From Emcibacteraceae bacterium (GTDB lineage: Bacteria; Pseudomonadota; Alphaproteobacteria; Sphingomonadales; Emcibacteraceae), in contig JAWKXO010000004.1 of assembly GCA_041396985.1 (NCBI GenBank), forward strand, positions 62,001 through 126,000: DNA of 64,000 nt. Direction: 5' to 3'. Positions 53,119 to 61,951 of this stretch are shown here, one piece after another. The notes under the pieces were generated by a model. The model was given only the letters and a program-made list of their open reading frames with translations, did not search any database and was not told the origin of the DNA. Both the position numbers and the translations under genes were made by a program. Within the stretch, counting starts at the first letter, position 1. The number at the start of each line of letters is the position of its first letter.

Positions 53119-53826
53119 ATGGAATTGTTTTTTGATCCGGCAATCTGGGCAGCATTTGTAACCTTAACATTGCTGGAAATTGTGTTGGGGATTGATAATC
53201 TGATCCTTATCTCCATTCTGACAGATAAGCTTCCTGAACATCAAAAACCACTGGCCAGAAAACTCGGTCTCGGGGCGGCATTGCTGACAAGGCTGTTATT
53301 GCTTTCTCTGGTCTTTTGGATGGCCCATCTTGAAAAAACACTTTTTATCGCTTTTGACCATGAAATTTCATGGCGGGATATTATGCTGATGATCGGCGGA
53401 CTTTTTCTGCTGGCAAAAGGCACACTGGAAATCCACGATAAAATAGAAGGGGAAAATCAGGCCGAAACCACCAATTCCAAACAGGCTGCATTCATGGCGG
53501 TAATCGTGCAGATTTCCATTATGGATATTGTATTTTCCTTTGATTCCGTCATGACCGCTATCGGGATTGCTGACCATCTTCCTGTCATGATTGCTGCCAT
53601 TCTGATTTCCGTTGCCATTATGGTTCTGGCCGTTGATCAGGTCAGCCGGTTTATCAATAATCATCCGACCGTAAAAGTTCTCGCACTGAGCTACATGCTC
53701 CTGATTGGTTTTGCTTTAATTGGTGAAGGGTTGGAAATGCAAATCCCCAAAGGGTATCTTTATTTTGCCATGGCATTTTCATCATTTGTTGAAGCTATCA
53801 ATATGGCGGTGCGAAAACGATTGTAG
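53119..53826 (+). CDS. TerC family integral membrane protein
   Basis: A 235-residue protein with seven hydrophobic helices. TerC marks: LTLLEIVLGIDNLILISILT near residue 18, KLPEHQKPLARKLGLGAALLTR near 37 and IMDIVFSFDSVMTAIGIADH near 133, with conserved membrane aspartates. TerC-type proteins are implicated in metal (Mn2+) export, tellurite resistance and metalation of secreted proteins. Monocistronic, preceded by AAAAAGG. Confidence 0.92.
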   Translation: MELFFDPAIWAAFVTLTLLEIVLGIDNLILISILTDKLPEHQKPLARKLGLGAALLTRLLLLSLVFWMAHLEKTLFIAFDHEISWRDIMLMIGGLFLLAKGTLEIHDKIEGENQAETTNSKQAAFMAVIVQISIMDIVFSFDSVMTAIGIADHLPVMIAAILISVAIMVLAVDQVSRFINNHPTVKVLALSYMLLIGFALIGEGLEMQIPKGYLYFAMAFSSFVEAINMAVRKRL

Positions 53827-54009
53827 CCCAAAAGCAGATTACGAAACATCCAGTGCTCTTTTTAGCGCCGATCAGGAGATAATAAAAAGCATCCCCTTCA
53901 AAGCCATTTGTCGCATCAAATGGTTATTTGATCGAATTCAGGTTGTTATATCAAAGAATAATAAGCTTACTGACACCGGAAAAGAACAAATTCCGGAAGG
54001 GCGAAGCAC

Positions 54010-55479
54010 ATGACATCACTGATCACTCGAAAAATAAATCTTTCAGAACAGCCATTAATATTATTTTTGTCCATGGCAATTTTATTGCTTTTTGGTCAGT
54101 GGGCACAAGCGGATGATCTGGATGATTTTATAAAAGCTCAGATGATCGAGCGAAAAATACCGGGCTTGCAGCTGGCTGTTGTCAGGGATAATGAAATAGT
54201 GAAAACGGCAAATTACGGCATTGCCAATCTACAGGACAATGTTCCGGTCACCGATAATACCGTTTTTACCATAAATTCCATTACCAAAGCCTTTGTCGGT
54301 GTGGCTGTCATGCAATTGGTTGAACAGGGAAAAATTGATCTGGACGCTTACCCTCTTGACTATATAACGGATATCCCCGAAGCGTGGAATATTGTAACAA
54401 TCAGACAGCTTCTGACCCATACATCGGGCCTTCCGGATATTATGTCAAATGATGCAAAACTGATTTCCGATCAGGGTGACGGCGCCGCATGGGACCTTGT
54501 AAAACAATTACCAATGGATTTTAAACCCAACACACAATTCAGATATAATCAGACAAATTATCTGCTGCTTGGAAAAATCATCGAACAGGTAAGCGGTGTA
54601 ACTTTTCAGGACTTTATCCGGAAAAACCAGTTAGCCAAAGTGGGCATGCCCCGGACAATTGAATCCGGCTTTGCCCATATGGAAATGGTCATTCCCGCCC
54701 AGGCCCGCGGATACACATACTATAAAACCGGCAATTTGACCAATGTGTATGAGGAATTTCCCCCTTACCTACGTACTGCCGCGGGGATGAGCTCAAACGC
54801 TGCAGAAATGGCAAAATGGCTGATTGCCCTTCAAAGCGGTCAATTGCTCGAAAGCAATAGCCTGACCACCCTCTGGACACCGGCCATGCTGGATAACGGC
54901 AAAACCGGCGGTTTTAACAGATTTCTGAACGGTTATGCATTGGGCTGGCCTGTTGTCCTGAGAGCAGAGCATCCCGCCGCTGCGCCAGCCGGTGGTGACC
55001 GCGCTTTTGTGATTTTGTATCCGGAAGATAAACTGTCGGTCGTTATTCTGACTAATCTTATGGGGGCCGGTCCTGATCAGTTTGCTGATGAGGTGGCCGG
55101 ATATTTCCTGCCTACATTAAGTATTAATAATGGATTTGGCCTGTCAAAAGAACTTAATGAATTCAGATTAAACCTGGAGAGTGAAGGGTATGATCAAGCC
55201 ATACCGCTTGCTCAGAATATGAACTACATTTCCTTTGTTGAAAGCGAAATGAACAACTGGGGCTATAGACTGCTAAACAATTTAAGAAAAGAGGATGCAT
55301 TGGAAATATTTAAACTTAATGTCTTTCTCTTTCCTGACCACGCGAACACCTATGACAGTCTGGCCGACGCCTATAGCCGGCTTGGGCAGATTGATGAAGC
55401 CATACGCAATTACAACAAGGTTCTTGAGCTGGAGCCAAACAATCGAAATGCCAGATATCAGTTGGAAAGGCTTCGGTAA
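54010..55479 (+). CDS. Exported serine hydrolase (class C beta-lactamase-like) with TPR tail
   Basis: A 489-residue protein with an N-terminal hydrophobic export segment (LILFLSMAILLLFGQWAQA). The beta-lactamase/transpeptidase-like domain has SITK (Ser90, Lys93) and FRYNQTNYLLLG near residue 177, where the YxN motif reads Tyr-Asn-Gln. The conserved LLTHTSGLPD is at 134. From ~430 two TPR-like units follow (NTYDSLADAYSRLGQIDEAI, NYNKVLELEPNNRNARYQLE). Such proteins are usually peptidases or esterases rather than true beta-lactamases. Confidence 0.88.
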   Translation: MTSLITRKINLSEQPLILFLSMAILLLFGQWAQADDLDDFIKAQMIERKIPGLQLAVVRDNEIVKTANYGIANLQDNVPVTDNTVFTINSITKAFVGVAVMQLVEQGKIDLDAYPLDYITDIPEAWNIVTIRQLLTHTSGLPDIMSNDAKLISDQGDGAAWDLVKQLPMDFKPNTQFRYNQTNYLLLGKIIEQVSGVTFQDFIRKNQLAKVGMPRTIESGFAHMEMVIPAQARGYTYYKTGNLTNVYEEFPPYLRTAAGMSSNAAEMAKWLIALQSGQLLESNSLTTLWTPAMLDNGKTGGFNRFLNGYALGWPVVLRAEHPAAAPAGGDRAFVILYPEDKLSVVILTNLMGAGPDQFADEVAGYFLPTLSINNGFGLSKELNEFRLNLESEGYDQAIPLAQNMNYISFVESEMNNWGYRLLNNLRKEDALEIFKLNVFLFPDHANTYDSLADAYSRLGQIDEAIRNYNKVLELEPNNRNARYQLERLR

Positions 55480-55526
55480 TTCTTACTTTCAGTTAATTTA
55501 TAAATGGTTAGGCGCTGTTTCGTTTT

Positions 55527-55934
55527 TTATCTTTTAGCCGATTTGACAAATTCATTTTGTCTGAACCTGAATGTTGACCAGTCCTCATCAATCGCCACCA
55601 TCCGGACAGTACTATAGCCCGCATTCATCATAGCGTCCCAGCCATGATCGCGGGTAAGTTCCGACTTATATCGTTTTGATGTTTTTTTTATGGTAAACGA
55701 ACCAGATAACGGCATCCTTGACCGCTTTCCCAGATATTATTTTTGAAAGGGCGTCAATTTCTTCCTTCCTGATCACAAAACAAAGTGAAAACCGGATTTG
55801 ACCCGCCTCTCTCTCGTCTCTGATAACAGAAATTTCCTTGGGTAATTTTCTGATTTCCCCGTCAAAACTGTCCGGCGCATTCAGAACAAGAATTTCCCTT
55901 TGATCCTTAAGGTTCAGTTTTTAAAACTATTCAT
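55527..55934 (-). pseudogene. Small conserved protein broken by two homopolymer frameshifts
   Basis: Read on the minus strand from the ATG at 55934 (MNSFK), the frame is lost after an A5 run (55918-55922), continues in another frame (LNLKDQREILVLNAPDSFDG ... DAVIWFVYHKK) and shifts back at an A8 run (55682-55689) to TSKRYKSELTRDHGWDAMM and STVRMVAIDEDWSTFRFRQ. Adding one A to the first run and removing one from the second restores a continuous protein of about 135 residues that resembles a family of small conserved proteins I know only as uncharacterised. Either a recent pseudogene or two sequencing errors. Confidence 0.75.
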
Positions 55935-56132
55935 TTCAAATTCGCCATGGATAGTTTTGAAGGTTTTTATAATAGCCAATGCTTTTATTCAAATTATAGC
56001 GATATTGATTATACTGGATGAATAGGTCAACTGTAGTGAGAAATCACTTGCATTGTGTAATAAATTAAGTTGTGTTAATGTCTTAGTAAATTAATTAAGT
56101 GAAATAATTAAAGTTTTTATTGGGGGTTTCCG

Positions 56133-57977
56133 ATGCATATCACAAATAAAATTATAATTAGTATTTTAATGCTATTTCTCTCTCAATCATTTGTTTTTGC
56201 AGATGAGAATACAATTGATGACTTAATTAAAATTGTGAAGAAAGGAGATTATCAAGAAAAATTATCTGCTGCAAAACAGCTTGAAATGTTGGGTTCTCAG
56301 GTTAAAGGAAAGGAAAAAGAGCTTTCAAATCAATTTAAAAATATTGAATCTCCTGAGTTGGCTGTTCAGATTTTATCCACTTTAATTTCAATGGAAGCGG
56401 ATGATAAGGGCGTTTATAAAACTTTTAGCAATTATTTAAAATATAAAGAAAACAAACGTGAAGAAAAATTAAAAGCTGAAAGTTACTTAAGGGAAATATC
56501 AAATATAAATAAGATTTCACCGTCGCTAATTGAGTTTGTTAAATCTTATCGTGATGATAAAAAAAGAGATCAAATTCTCCTCTATGAGGTGTTAGCATCA
56601 TTATTAGAAAGAGAACCAAAATATATAGATCAAATAGTTTCAGAAATTTCTACAAATCCAGAAGAATCAATCAGAACATTAACTGAGCTAAAGGGTGGTG
56701 TTGCCCAATATCTTCCTCAGGTAATGGCTAAGATAAATGAAAAACCAATTGCGGTTATGGATTTTGTAAGGAAGCATGGCGATCTTAATAATAGTGTCCT
56801 GATTGAGTATGCGATAAAAAGAGCAAAGGAAACTCCTGCAACAAAGAGATTGGGATTATCAATAATATATTTGGGTCCATATTATTATCACTATGAATGG
56901 TTGGATGCCATAGAAGCCCTGACTGAAATGTCAAAAAATAATGATAGCGCTCGTGAAACTTTAATAGAACTATTATCAACAGATTGGTGGTATATTATTC
57001 TGGAAGCTATAGTCAGAAATGATGACAATGATCCAAAGCTCGCTGCTTCAGTAAAAGAACATCTACTCAAAAGATTGCCTGAAATAGTAACAAAAGATAT
57101 TGAGCTTAGTACGATAAAATATAATCCTGTTAATGACCATGTTACAACACAACCCTATATTTTTAATGGATATCGTGCATGTTATACGCTTAGCAAGCTT
57201 GGTTTAAAGGGCGAAGAGGAATTAAACATTATTAAGAACACCATTGTAAACTCACCTAGTGAATTTACTGTTGGCGGGTGTTTATTGGCATTGATGAATT
57301 GGGACGGTGATAGTAGGAGCAACATTCAGTTTCTTGAAAATTATCTTACTATTGATTGGGAAAAAGAATTTAAAGAGTCGAAAGATTATATGGGTAGACC
57401 AAAATTAGCTAATAATTTTAGGTATGATATTTTGCAGATGAGGCAAGATTTTAATACGAGTGTAATTCCATATAATGCTGCTGCAGTAATAATGAGCATA
57501 GACCCAACTAATCAGAAAGCTACTGACGTAATTCATAAATATCTTGATGAAAGTATCCCATTAATTAAACAAATACATTATCGATTTTTAAAAAGAATGT
57601 CATATCAAAGTTACTATTATGATAAAGAGGGTTTTTATGCGTATCAAGTTGAGTTCTCACCAATTGAAATTTTGAGTAATAAATACGATGTGGGAGGAAC
57701 AGAGTGGAATATGCTGGTTCTGGAAGCATTAAGCTCAGAAAATGAATATCAAAATCTAAATGCCGCCCATTTATTGCTAGATAAAAAACCACCTCTTATA
57801 TCAATGGAAATAAAAACAAAGTTACTGGAGAAGATTTCCGAGAAACCTACGGACCCGAAGATAGCTGTCTATATAGAAGTATTGCGTGAACATTTTCCAA
57901 ACGATGAAGATATAAAGAAATTGGTCTATACAAGGTATAGCCATTATTGGAATTTGCTATATAGAAATATATTATGA
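56133..57977 (+). CDS. Large exported helical-repeat-like protein of unknown function
   Basis: A 614-residue protein with a signal peptide (IIISILMLFLSQSFVFA, cut near DENT). The mature part is almost wholly helical with recurring HEAT-like spacing (EKLSAAKQLEMLGSQVKGKE, ELAVQILSTLISMEADDKG, RKHGDLNNSVLIEYAIKRAK), but repeats are too diverged to delimit. No catalytic motif. Strongly AT-rich with Lys/Asn/Ile-rich composition, so probably acquired. It lies between the frameshifted pseudogene and hairpin repeat copy c. Good ribosome-binding site (GGGGGT) before the ATG. Confidence 0.72.
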   Translation: MHITNKIIISILMLFLSQSFVFADENTIDDLIKIVKKGDYQEKLSAAKQLEMLGSQVKGKEKELSNQFKNIESPELAVQILSTLISMEADDKGVYKTFSNYLKYKENKREEKLKAESYLREISNINKISPSLIEFVKSYRDDKKRDQILLYEVLASLLEREPKYIDQIVSEISTNPEESIRTLTELKGGVAQYLPQVMAKINEKPIAVMDFVRKHGDLNNSVLIEYAIKRAKETPATKRLGLSIIYLGPYYYHYEWLDAIEALTEMSKNNDSARETLIELLSTDWWYIILEAIVRNDDNDPKLAASVKEHLLKRLPEIVTKDIELSTIKYNPVNDHVTTQPYIFNGYRACYTLSKLGLKGEEELNIIKNTIVNSPSEFTVGGCLLALMNWDGDSRSNIQFLENYLTIDWEKEFKESKDYMGRPKLANNFRYDILQMRQDFNTSVIPYNAAAVIMSIDPTNQKATDVIHKYLDESIPLIKQIHYRFLKRMSYQSYYYDKEGFYAYQVEFSPIEILSNKYDVGGTEWNMLVLEALSSENEYQNLNAAHLLLDKKPPLISMEIKTKLLEKISEKPTDPKIAVYIEVLREHFPNDEDIKKLVYTRYSHYWNLLYRNIL

Positions 57978-58067
57978 TCCATTGACTTAACGGTCATTCA
58001 TGAACAACTTTTTCTTATGGTTTGTGCGGAGTTATCGGTTCTAAAAACTTTAATTAGAACTACCTTG

Positions 58068-58094
58068 ACTGTCCGATTTGGGTCGAATGCTGGC
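58068..58094 (-). repeat. Dispersed hairpin repeat, copy c
   Basis: ACTGTCCGATTTGGGTCGAA then TGCTGGC on the plus strand, i.e. the consensus on the minus strand with several mismatches. It lies 86 bases before the small ORF at 58180, and copy d lies at the end of that ORF in the same orientation. Confidence 0.7.
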
Positions 58095-58179
58095 ATTCAT
58101 TATATTTATCAATTTTTTTGATTGTTATAATTTATCTTGAAGCCAATATAAAACTTTAATTTGGGCCGAGGAATTTGTT

Positions 58180-58572
58180 TTGATTGCTGAGTTAATAGAT
58201 TTATTAGTAGTGGGTATTATATACCTAATCGGATTTTTAATCGTATTAGGACCAATATATTTAGCTCTTAAAATTTCCAATAAGTATACCAGAAAATATC
58301 TCGACTTGGACGATCCGTTTAAGAAAAATCGTAATCCCAAAAATGTAATAGTATTTGTTGTAGTTGTTTTCCTAATCGTTTTGATACTAAATTTTTTACC
58401 CAATATGAGTAATTCAGCCACTAAGGATGCCTACTTGGACGCAGGGAGGGGCATGGAATTACGAAATGGAAGATTGCAAATACCTGTAGTGGTCACCTAC
58501 TTATATTCATTGTCCGCTTTGGGTCGGAAGTGGCCATCCAGCCAATCGCTGCCCAGAACCGTATCATATTAA
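58180..58572 (+). CDS. Small membrane protein of unknown function
   Basis: A 130-residue ORF with two hydrophobic helices (LLVVGIIYLIGFLIVLGPIYL near residue 8, VIVFVVVVFLIVLILNFL near 63) and a basic loop between them. Start is TTG at 58180 with GAGGAA eight bases upstream. The last ~20 residues (SALGRKWPSSQ...) are encoded by hairpin repeat copy d, so the natural C-terminus may have been altered by the repeat. No family recognised. Confidence 0.5.
   Translation: MIAELIDLLVVGIIYLIGFLIVLGPIYLALKISNKYTRKYLDLDDPFKKNRNPKNVIVFVVVVFLIVLILNFLPNMSNSATKDAYLDAGRGMELRNGRLQIPVVVTYLYSLSALGRKWPSSQSLPRTVSY
58510..58536 (-). repeat. Dispersed hairpin repeat, copy d
   Basis: TTGTCCGCTTTGGGTCGGAA then GTGGCCA on the plus strand: the minus strand carries the consensus nearly intact (TGGCCACTTCCGACCCAAAG then CGGACAA). 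It lies inside the 3' end of the ORF at 58180-58572. Confidence 0.85.
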
Positions 58573-58665
58573 ATCCTCAATGAGGGACGTCTATCTTTCA
58601 CTAACTTTGTCGCTAGGATCTTTATTTCTATAAAGGTCTAACGAGTATTAATATAGAGCATTAAT

Positions 58666-60456
58666 TCAAGTAGCACGCGCTCTGTTCTTACCGCTGCCAT
58701 ATTTAATGATCAGGGCGCAAGCGGCAACAATAATGGTTGCCATGACTATAAATCCTGCGTTTAAAACGCCATTTGTGCCAAATGAAATAATACCATAACC
58801 GATTGATCCGGTAAAAAGAGCATAATAGATAAAAATTGGCAGTGTTTTTCTGATCACTTCGCCTTCTCGCCCCACCAACCCAACGACAGCAGATGCAGCA
58901 ACCACATTATGCACACAAATGACATTACCGGCAGCGCCGCCGACGGCTTGCAAGGCAACAATCCATGTGGGGTCGGCGGCAATTCGTTCTCCAACACCAA
59001 ACTGGAATAGGGAAAACATCATATTGCTTACAGTATTACTTCCGGCAACGAATGCACCAATTCCACCAATGAATGTGGAAAAGAACGGCCATGCTGATCC
59101 GGCAACAGCGGCGACACCCTCGGCAAGGACGATAGGCATCTGTTCATAACCAGCCGCACCACCATCAGAATTTAAGAAAACCTGCACCATAGGAACAGTA
59201 AAAACCAACGCTGCGCCGGCTGAAAGAATTGTTCGTGCAGATGTTTTCCAGGCGTGGACATATGATCTAAAATCCATGCCGTGAATAAAATAAGTAATTA
59301 TTGAAACCGTAACAAAAAGGGCCGCTGGTGTATAAAAAGGCTGGATCGATTGTCCAAGCCCGGTGCCAAATATATTACTAATTGTAAAGGTCAGAAACTC
59401 ACCACGCAACATTGATGAAAATGGAAGTTGCGGCAATCGGGTGAGTATCAATAATGCAGCGACAATCATGTAGGGTAGCCATGCTCTGGTCATGCTCATG
59501 GGTTTGCTTTTTGTTGCTGTTTCTTTTATCTCAAACCCTCCGATCCAATGGGGATTCCAGTTTTCCTTGTCGTCAAACTGCCAAATTTCATTATCCTTCG
59601 GCATCAGAAACCCTGACTTGGCGGCATATACAACAATCGCGAGGCCAATCAAACCACCAAAAAGAGAGGGGAACTCTGGCCCTAAAAATAGAGCAACAAG
59701 TAAATACGGAACCGTCATCGCAAACGCTGAAAATAAGGCAAATTTCCAAATTTTAAGCCCTTCGACAAAAGACCGGTTTTTACCAAAGAAATAAGTCATC
59801 GATGAAACAAGAAACAGTGGAATAAAGGTTCCGGCCGCTGCGTGCAGGATCGCAACTTTCGCAGCAATGAAAGAAATAAAATCAAGCCATTCGAGACCAA
59901 GAGACTGTGAATAGGCGAGCACTTCCGGGTCTCCATAAAGACCAGTGCTAATCCCTGTTAACATTGGTGTGCCAAGAGCGCCAAATGAGACAGGAGTACT
60001 TTGAATGATCATTCCGGCAACAACCGCAGCCATTGCAGGAAACCCAAGGCCGACCATAAGCGGCACAACAACCGCAGCCGGCGTTCCAAAGCCTGCCGAT
60101 CCTTCGATGAATGATCCAAACAACCACGCGATAATGATCACCTGGATGCGTCTATCCGGGGTAATGTCTGAAAAACCCCTGCGGATCGTTTGAATGGCAC
60201 CACTTTCCTGCAATGTATTCAAAAGCAGGATTGCACCAAATATAATATAAATTAGCTCTAACGCGTCAACCAGTCCGTTAAATGATGCCGCCATAACCTT
60301 TACAAATGGCACCTGCCACACTGCGAGCGCCAGTCCCAATGCTACCAAATAAGAAATTGGCATAGCACGACTGGCGGGCCAGCGTAACATTACCAAAAAT
60401 ACGGCGACAGAAAAAATTGGCAATAAAGATATTATCGCAAGCATACCTGTGTACAC
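58666..60456 (-). CDS. lctP: L-lactate permease
   Basis: A 596-residue integral membrane protein of the LctP family with about fourteen helices, importing lactate (and glycolate) with protons. Marks: LIYIIFGAILLLNTLQESGA near residue 68, FGSFIEGSAGFGTPAAVVVP near 113, PVSFGALGTPMLTG near 155 and GGIGAFVAGSNTVSNMMFSL near 465 with VGGAAGNVICVHNVVAAS near 508. Start is GTG at 60456 with a strong GGAGGG eight bases upstream. It lies alone between hairpin repeats d and e; no lactate dehydrogenase gene is beside it. Confidence 0.94.
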   Translation of the reverse strand: MYTGMLAIISLLPIFSVAVFLVMLRWPASRAMPISYLVALGLALAVWQVPFVKVMAASFNGLVDALELIYIIFGAILLLNTLQESGAIQTIRRGFSDITPDRRIQVIIIAWLFGSFIEGSAGFGTPAAVVVPLMVGLGFPAMAAVVAGMIIQSTPVSFGALGTPMLTGISTGLYGDPEVLAYSQSLGLEWLDFISFIAAKVAILHAAAGTFIPLFLVSSMTYFFGKNRSFVEGLKIWKFALFSAFAMTVPYLLVALFLGPEFPSLFGGLIGLAIVVYAAKSGFLMPKDNEIWQFDDKENWNPHWIGGFEIKETATKSKPMSMTRAWLPYMIVAALLILTRLPQLPFSSMLRGEFLTFTISNIFGTGLGQSIQPFYTPAALFVTVSIITYFIHGMDFRSYVHAWKTSARTILSAGAALVFTVPMVQVFLNSDGGAAGYEQMPIVLAEGVAAVAGSAWPFFSTFIGGIGAFVAGSNTVSNMMFSLFQFGVGERIAADPTWIVALQAVGGAAGNVICVHNVVAASAVVGLVGREGEVIRKTLPIFIYYALFTGSIGYGIISFGTNGVLNAGFIVMATIIVAACALIIKYGSGKNRARAT

Positions 60457-60789
60457 GATACTTTCCCTCCCTAAATCCTAATTTTACTGCACCTTTATTT
60501 TGAGCTCACAGTGTCAGTTATGACATACTACATGCGAATTATCCTTTCGTCCAGATCGTCAGATTTAACATGCTTTTATGGCTGAATTAAATTGTTAGAA
60601 GTCGCCCAGATGGCCGACAACTGCCGAAAGTGATAACTAGTCTGTTTAGCTGCTTCTGACCCTAAGCGGACAGTGATTATAAGTAAATTTTGCAAGTATT
60701 GAAACTGGATTTTATAAGCTATATTAATCTCCTAAAAACTTAATTAATTTGTTAAGATGAGCGCTGCTAACGTAAAAAGGGGAATAAGA
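60457..60789. other. 333-base region between lctP and the next small gene
   Basis: Contains the lctP promoter side, hairpin repeat copy e and the ribosome-binding site AAAAGGGGAA of the gene at 60790. Nothing else is visible. Confidence 0.6.
60651..60675 (+). repeat. Dispersed hairpin repeat, copy e
   Basis: TGCTTCTGACCCTAAGCGGA then CAGTG, the consensus in the same orientation as copies a and b with two changes in the loop. It lies before the small gene at 60790. Confidence 0.75.
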
Positions 60790-61110
60790 ATGAAAAGAAT
60801 TTCTAAAGCAAACGCACTTTGGTTCCTTGGAGCATTGGTGCTACCTTACTTGTCTTTGTATGTAGCGCACTTTTTGTTATCCCTTATCTGGGAAAGTACC
60901 AAAGACATGCCTCGTATATTCTTATTGCCTGTTGATATGGTTCCTTATTTTCTTTTAATTGGCGTATTATTATATTGCTTTTCAGAAATTCATTTTAGTA
61001 CTTGGTGGTCAAAAGTCCTTGTTATCTCGTCCTTACTTATCAATTTATGCACAATTGGCCCAGTAATTTTACTTATAGTGGTATGCGATGTATGGAATGA
61101 CTGCTTTTAA
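60790..61110 (+). CDS. Small membrane protein of unknown function
   Basis: A 106-residue protein with three hydrophobic helices (ALWFLGALVLPYLSLYVAHFLL, VDMVPYFLLIGVLLYCF, VLVISSLLINLCTIGPVILL). No family recognised. The ATG at 60790 is chosen because AAAAGGGGAATAAGA precedes it; the frame is open from 60757. AT-rich. Lies between hairpin repeats e and f, which have opposite orientation. Confidence 0.6.
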   Translation: MKRISKANALWFLGALVLPYLSLYVAHFLLSLIWESTKDMPRIFLLPVDMVPYFLLIGVLLYCFSEIHFSTWWSKVLVISSLLINLCTIGPVILLIVVCDVWNDCF

Positions 61111-61146
61111 AATTCCGTGAACGTTAAGAAGTCACTTCATGAACGT

Positions 61147-61170
61147 CGCATTGGGTCGGAAGCAGTCACT
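61147..61170 (-). repeat. Dispersed hairpin repeat, copy f
   Basis: GTCGCATTGGGTCGGAAGCA-GTCACT region; the minus strand reads AGTGACTGCTTCCGACCCAA then TGC. The left half of the stem is intact, the right half is diverged. Confidence 0.75.
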
Positions 61171-61195
61171 CGCAAATGAATTAAAATCAAATAAT

Positions 61196-61810
61196 TTAAT
61201 TAGATGGAGTAACCACTTGTATTTTTTGTTCAGTGGCTTCATCAATTACAACAACTTCGTATAAATGCCACCTTTCAAATTTCTTGTATGCAAAAACATA
61301 TGCTTCAGCATTACCTTTTGGTCCAGAAATTGAGTACTGTAAGCTAGCTTCACCAGTAGGTCCGCTTGTTGAAACTGAACCAGTAACAAAGAAACCTGCA
61401 TCTATTGGTGTTCCAATTAATTCAATAACATTTGAATTTTCTTGTATTTTAGCAAGTGATAGATCGAAAGCCTCGCCTTTGAGGGCCCCGGAAATTCCAA
61501 CAAAAAACAATGGGAAAACAACAACAAAAATTATTAATGCTGCATTTCGCCATTTCTTTTGAACAGTCTTAAAGTGTTCAAAATCTCTCCATGTTCTATT
61601 TTGCCACGCCCATTCGTTACCTTTTGCCCCCAAAATAAAAATCATAATTAAATTAACAAATGGGATAAACATAAGAAGTGCAATGTAGGTACTATTACCA
61701 ATACCCCATACCCAGTTTAAACAAAAAGCTCCCCAGTTCCAGTCCTTAAGTTCCGGTGGCAAAATAGATTTTTTCCCCAATCCAGATACATAATTTACCT
61801 CTTGTGTCAT
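61196..61810 (-). CDS. Membrane protein with Coa1/Tim21-like C-terminal domain
   Basis: A 204-residue protein. The N-terminal half has WNWGAFCLNWVWGIGNSTYI near residue 24, two helices (LMFIPFVNLIMIFILG) and NEWAWQNRTWRDFEHF, a pattern common in small membrane proteins beside a DUF2628-like segment. A third helix (NAALIIFVVVFPLFFVGI) leads to a C-terminal domain (NVIELIGTPIDAGFFVTGSVS, then GNAEAYVFAYKKFERWHLYEVVV) typical of the cytochrome oxidase assembly factor Coa1 family. The role in this bacterium is unknown. Lies between hairpin repeats f and g. Confidence 0.7.
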   Translation of the reverse strand: MTQEVNYVSGLGKKSILPPELKDWNWGAFCLNWVWGIGNSTYIALLMFIPFVNLIMIFILGAKGNEWAWQNRTWRDFEHFKTVQKKWRNAALIIFVVVFPLFFVGISGALKGEAFDLSLAKIQENSNVIELIGTPIDAGFFVTGSVSTSGPTGEASLQYSISGPKGNAEAYVFAYKKFERWHLYEVVVIDEATEQKIQVVTPSN

Positions 61811-61879
61811 TCTTCCCCCTCCAAATTCAAAATGCTAATAATAGTCGAATACTTTAGTCAACTATTAAGATACTTCAAT

Positions 61880-61903
61880 ATCTGCTTTGGGCAGATTGCA
61901 GTC
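61880..61903 (-). repeat. Dispersed hairpin repeat, copy g (diverged)
   Basis: ATCTGCTTTGGGCAGATTGC then AGTC keeps GCTTTGGG and the distal CAGTC but has lost the TCGG of the loop. It lies upstream of the Coa1-like gene and 15 bases before the ssb terminator. Confidence 0.5.
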
Positions 61904-61915
61904 TTATATATTATC

Positions 61916-61943
61916 AAAAAAGCCCCGCAGTGCGGGGCTTTTC
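61916..61943 (-). terminator. Rho-independent terminator of ssb
   Basis: AGCCCCGCA and TGCGGGGCT form a GC-rich stem. The minus reading is followed by TTTTTTGA, matching the 3' end of ssb; the plus reading has TTTT. Confidence 0.92.
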
Positions 61944-61951
61944 ATTAGAAT

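Noticed and set aside
54010..55479. True class C beta-lactamase conferring drug resistance
   Set aside because: The YxN motif is Tyr-Asn-Gln, no clear KTG is seen and a TPR tail is present, which fits a general serine hydrolase.
58068..61903. Hairpin repeats as integron attC sites
   Set aside because: The gene-between-repeats layout is similar, but the GTTRRRY and RYYYAAC core sites are missing and no integrase is in the window.
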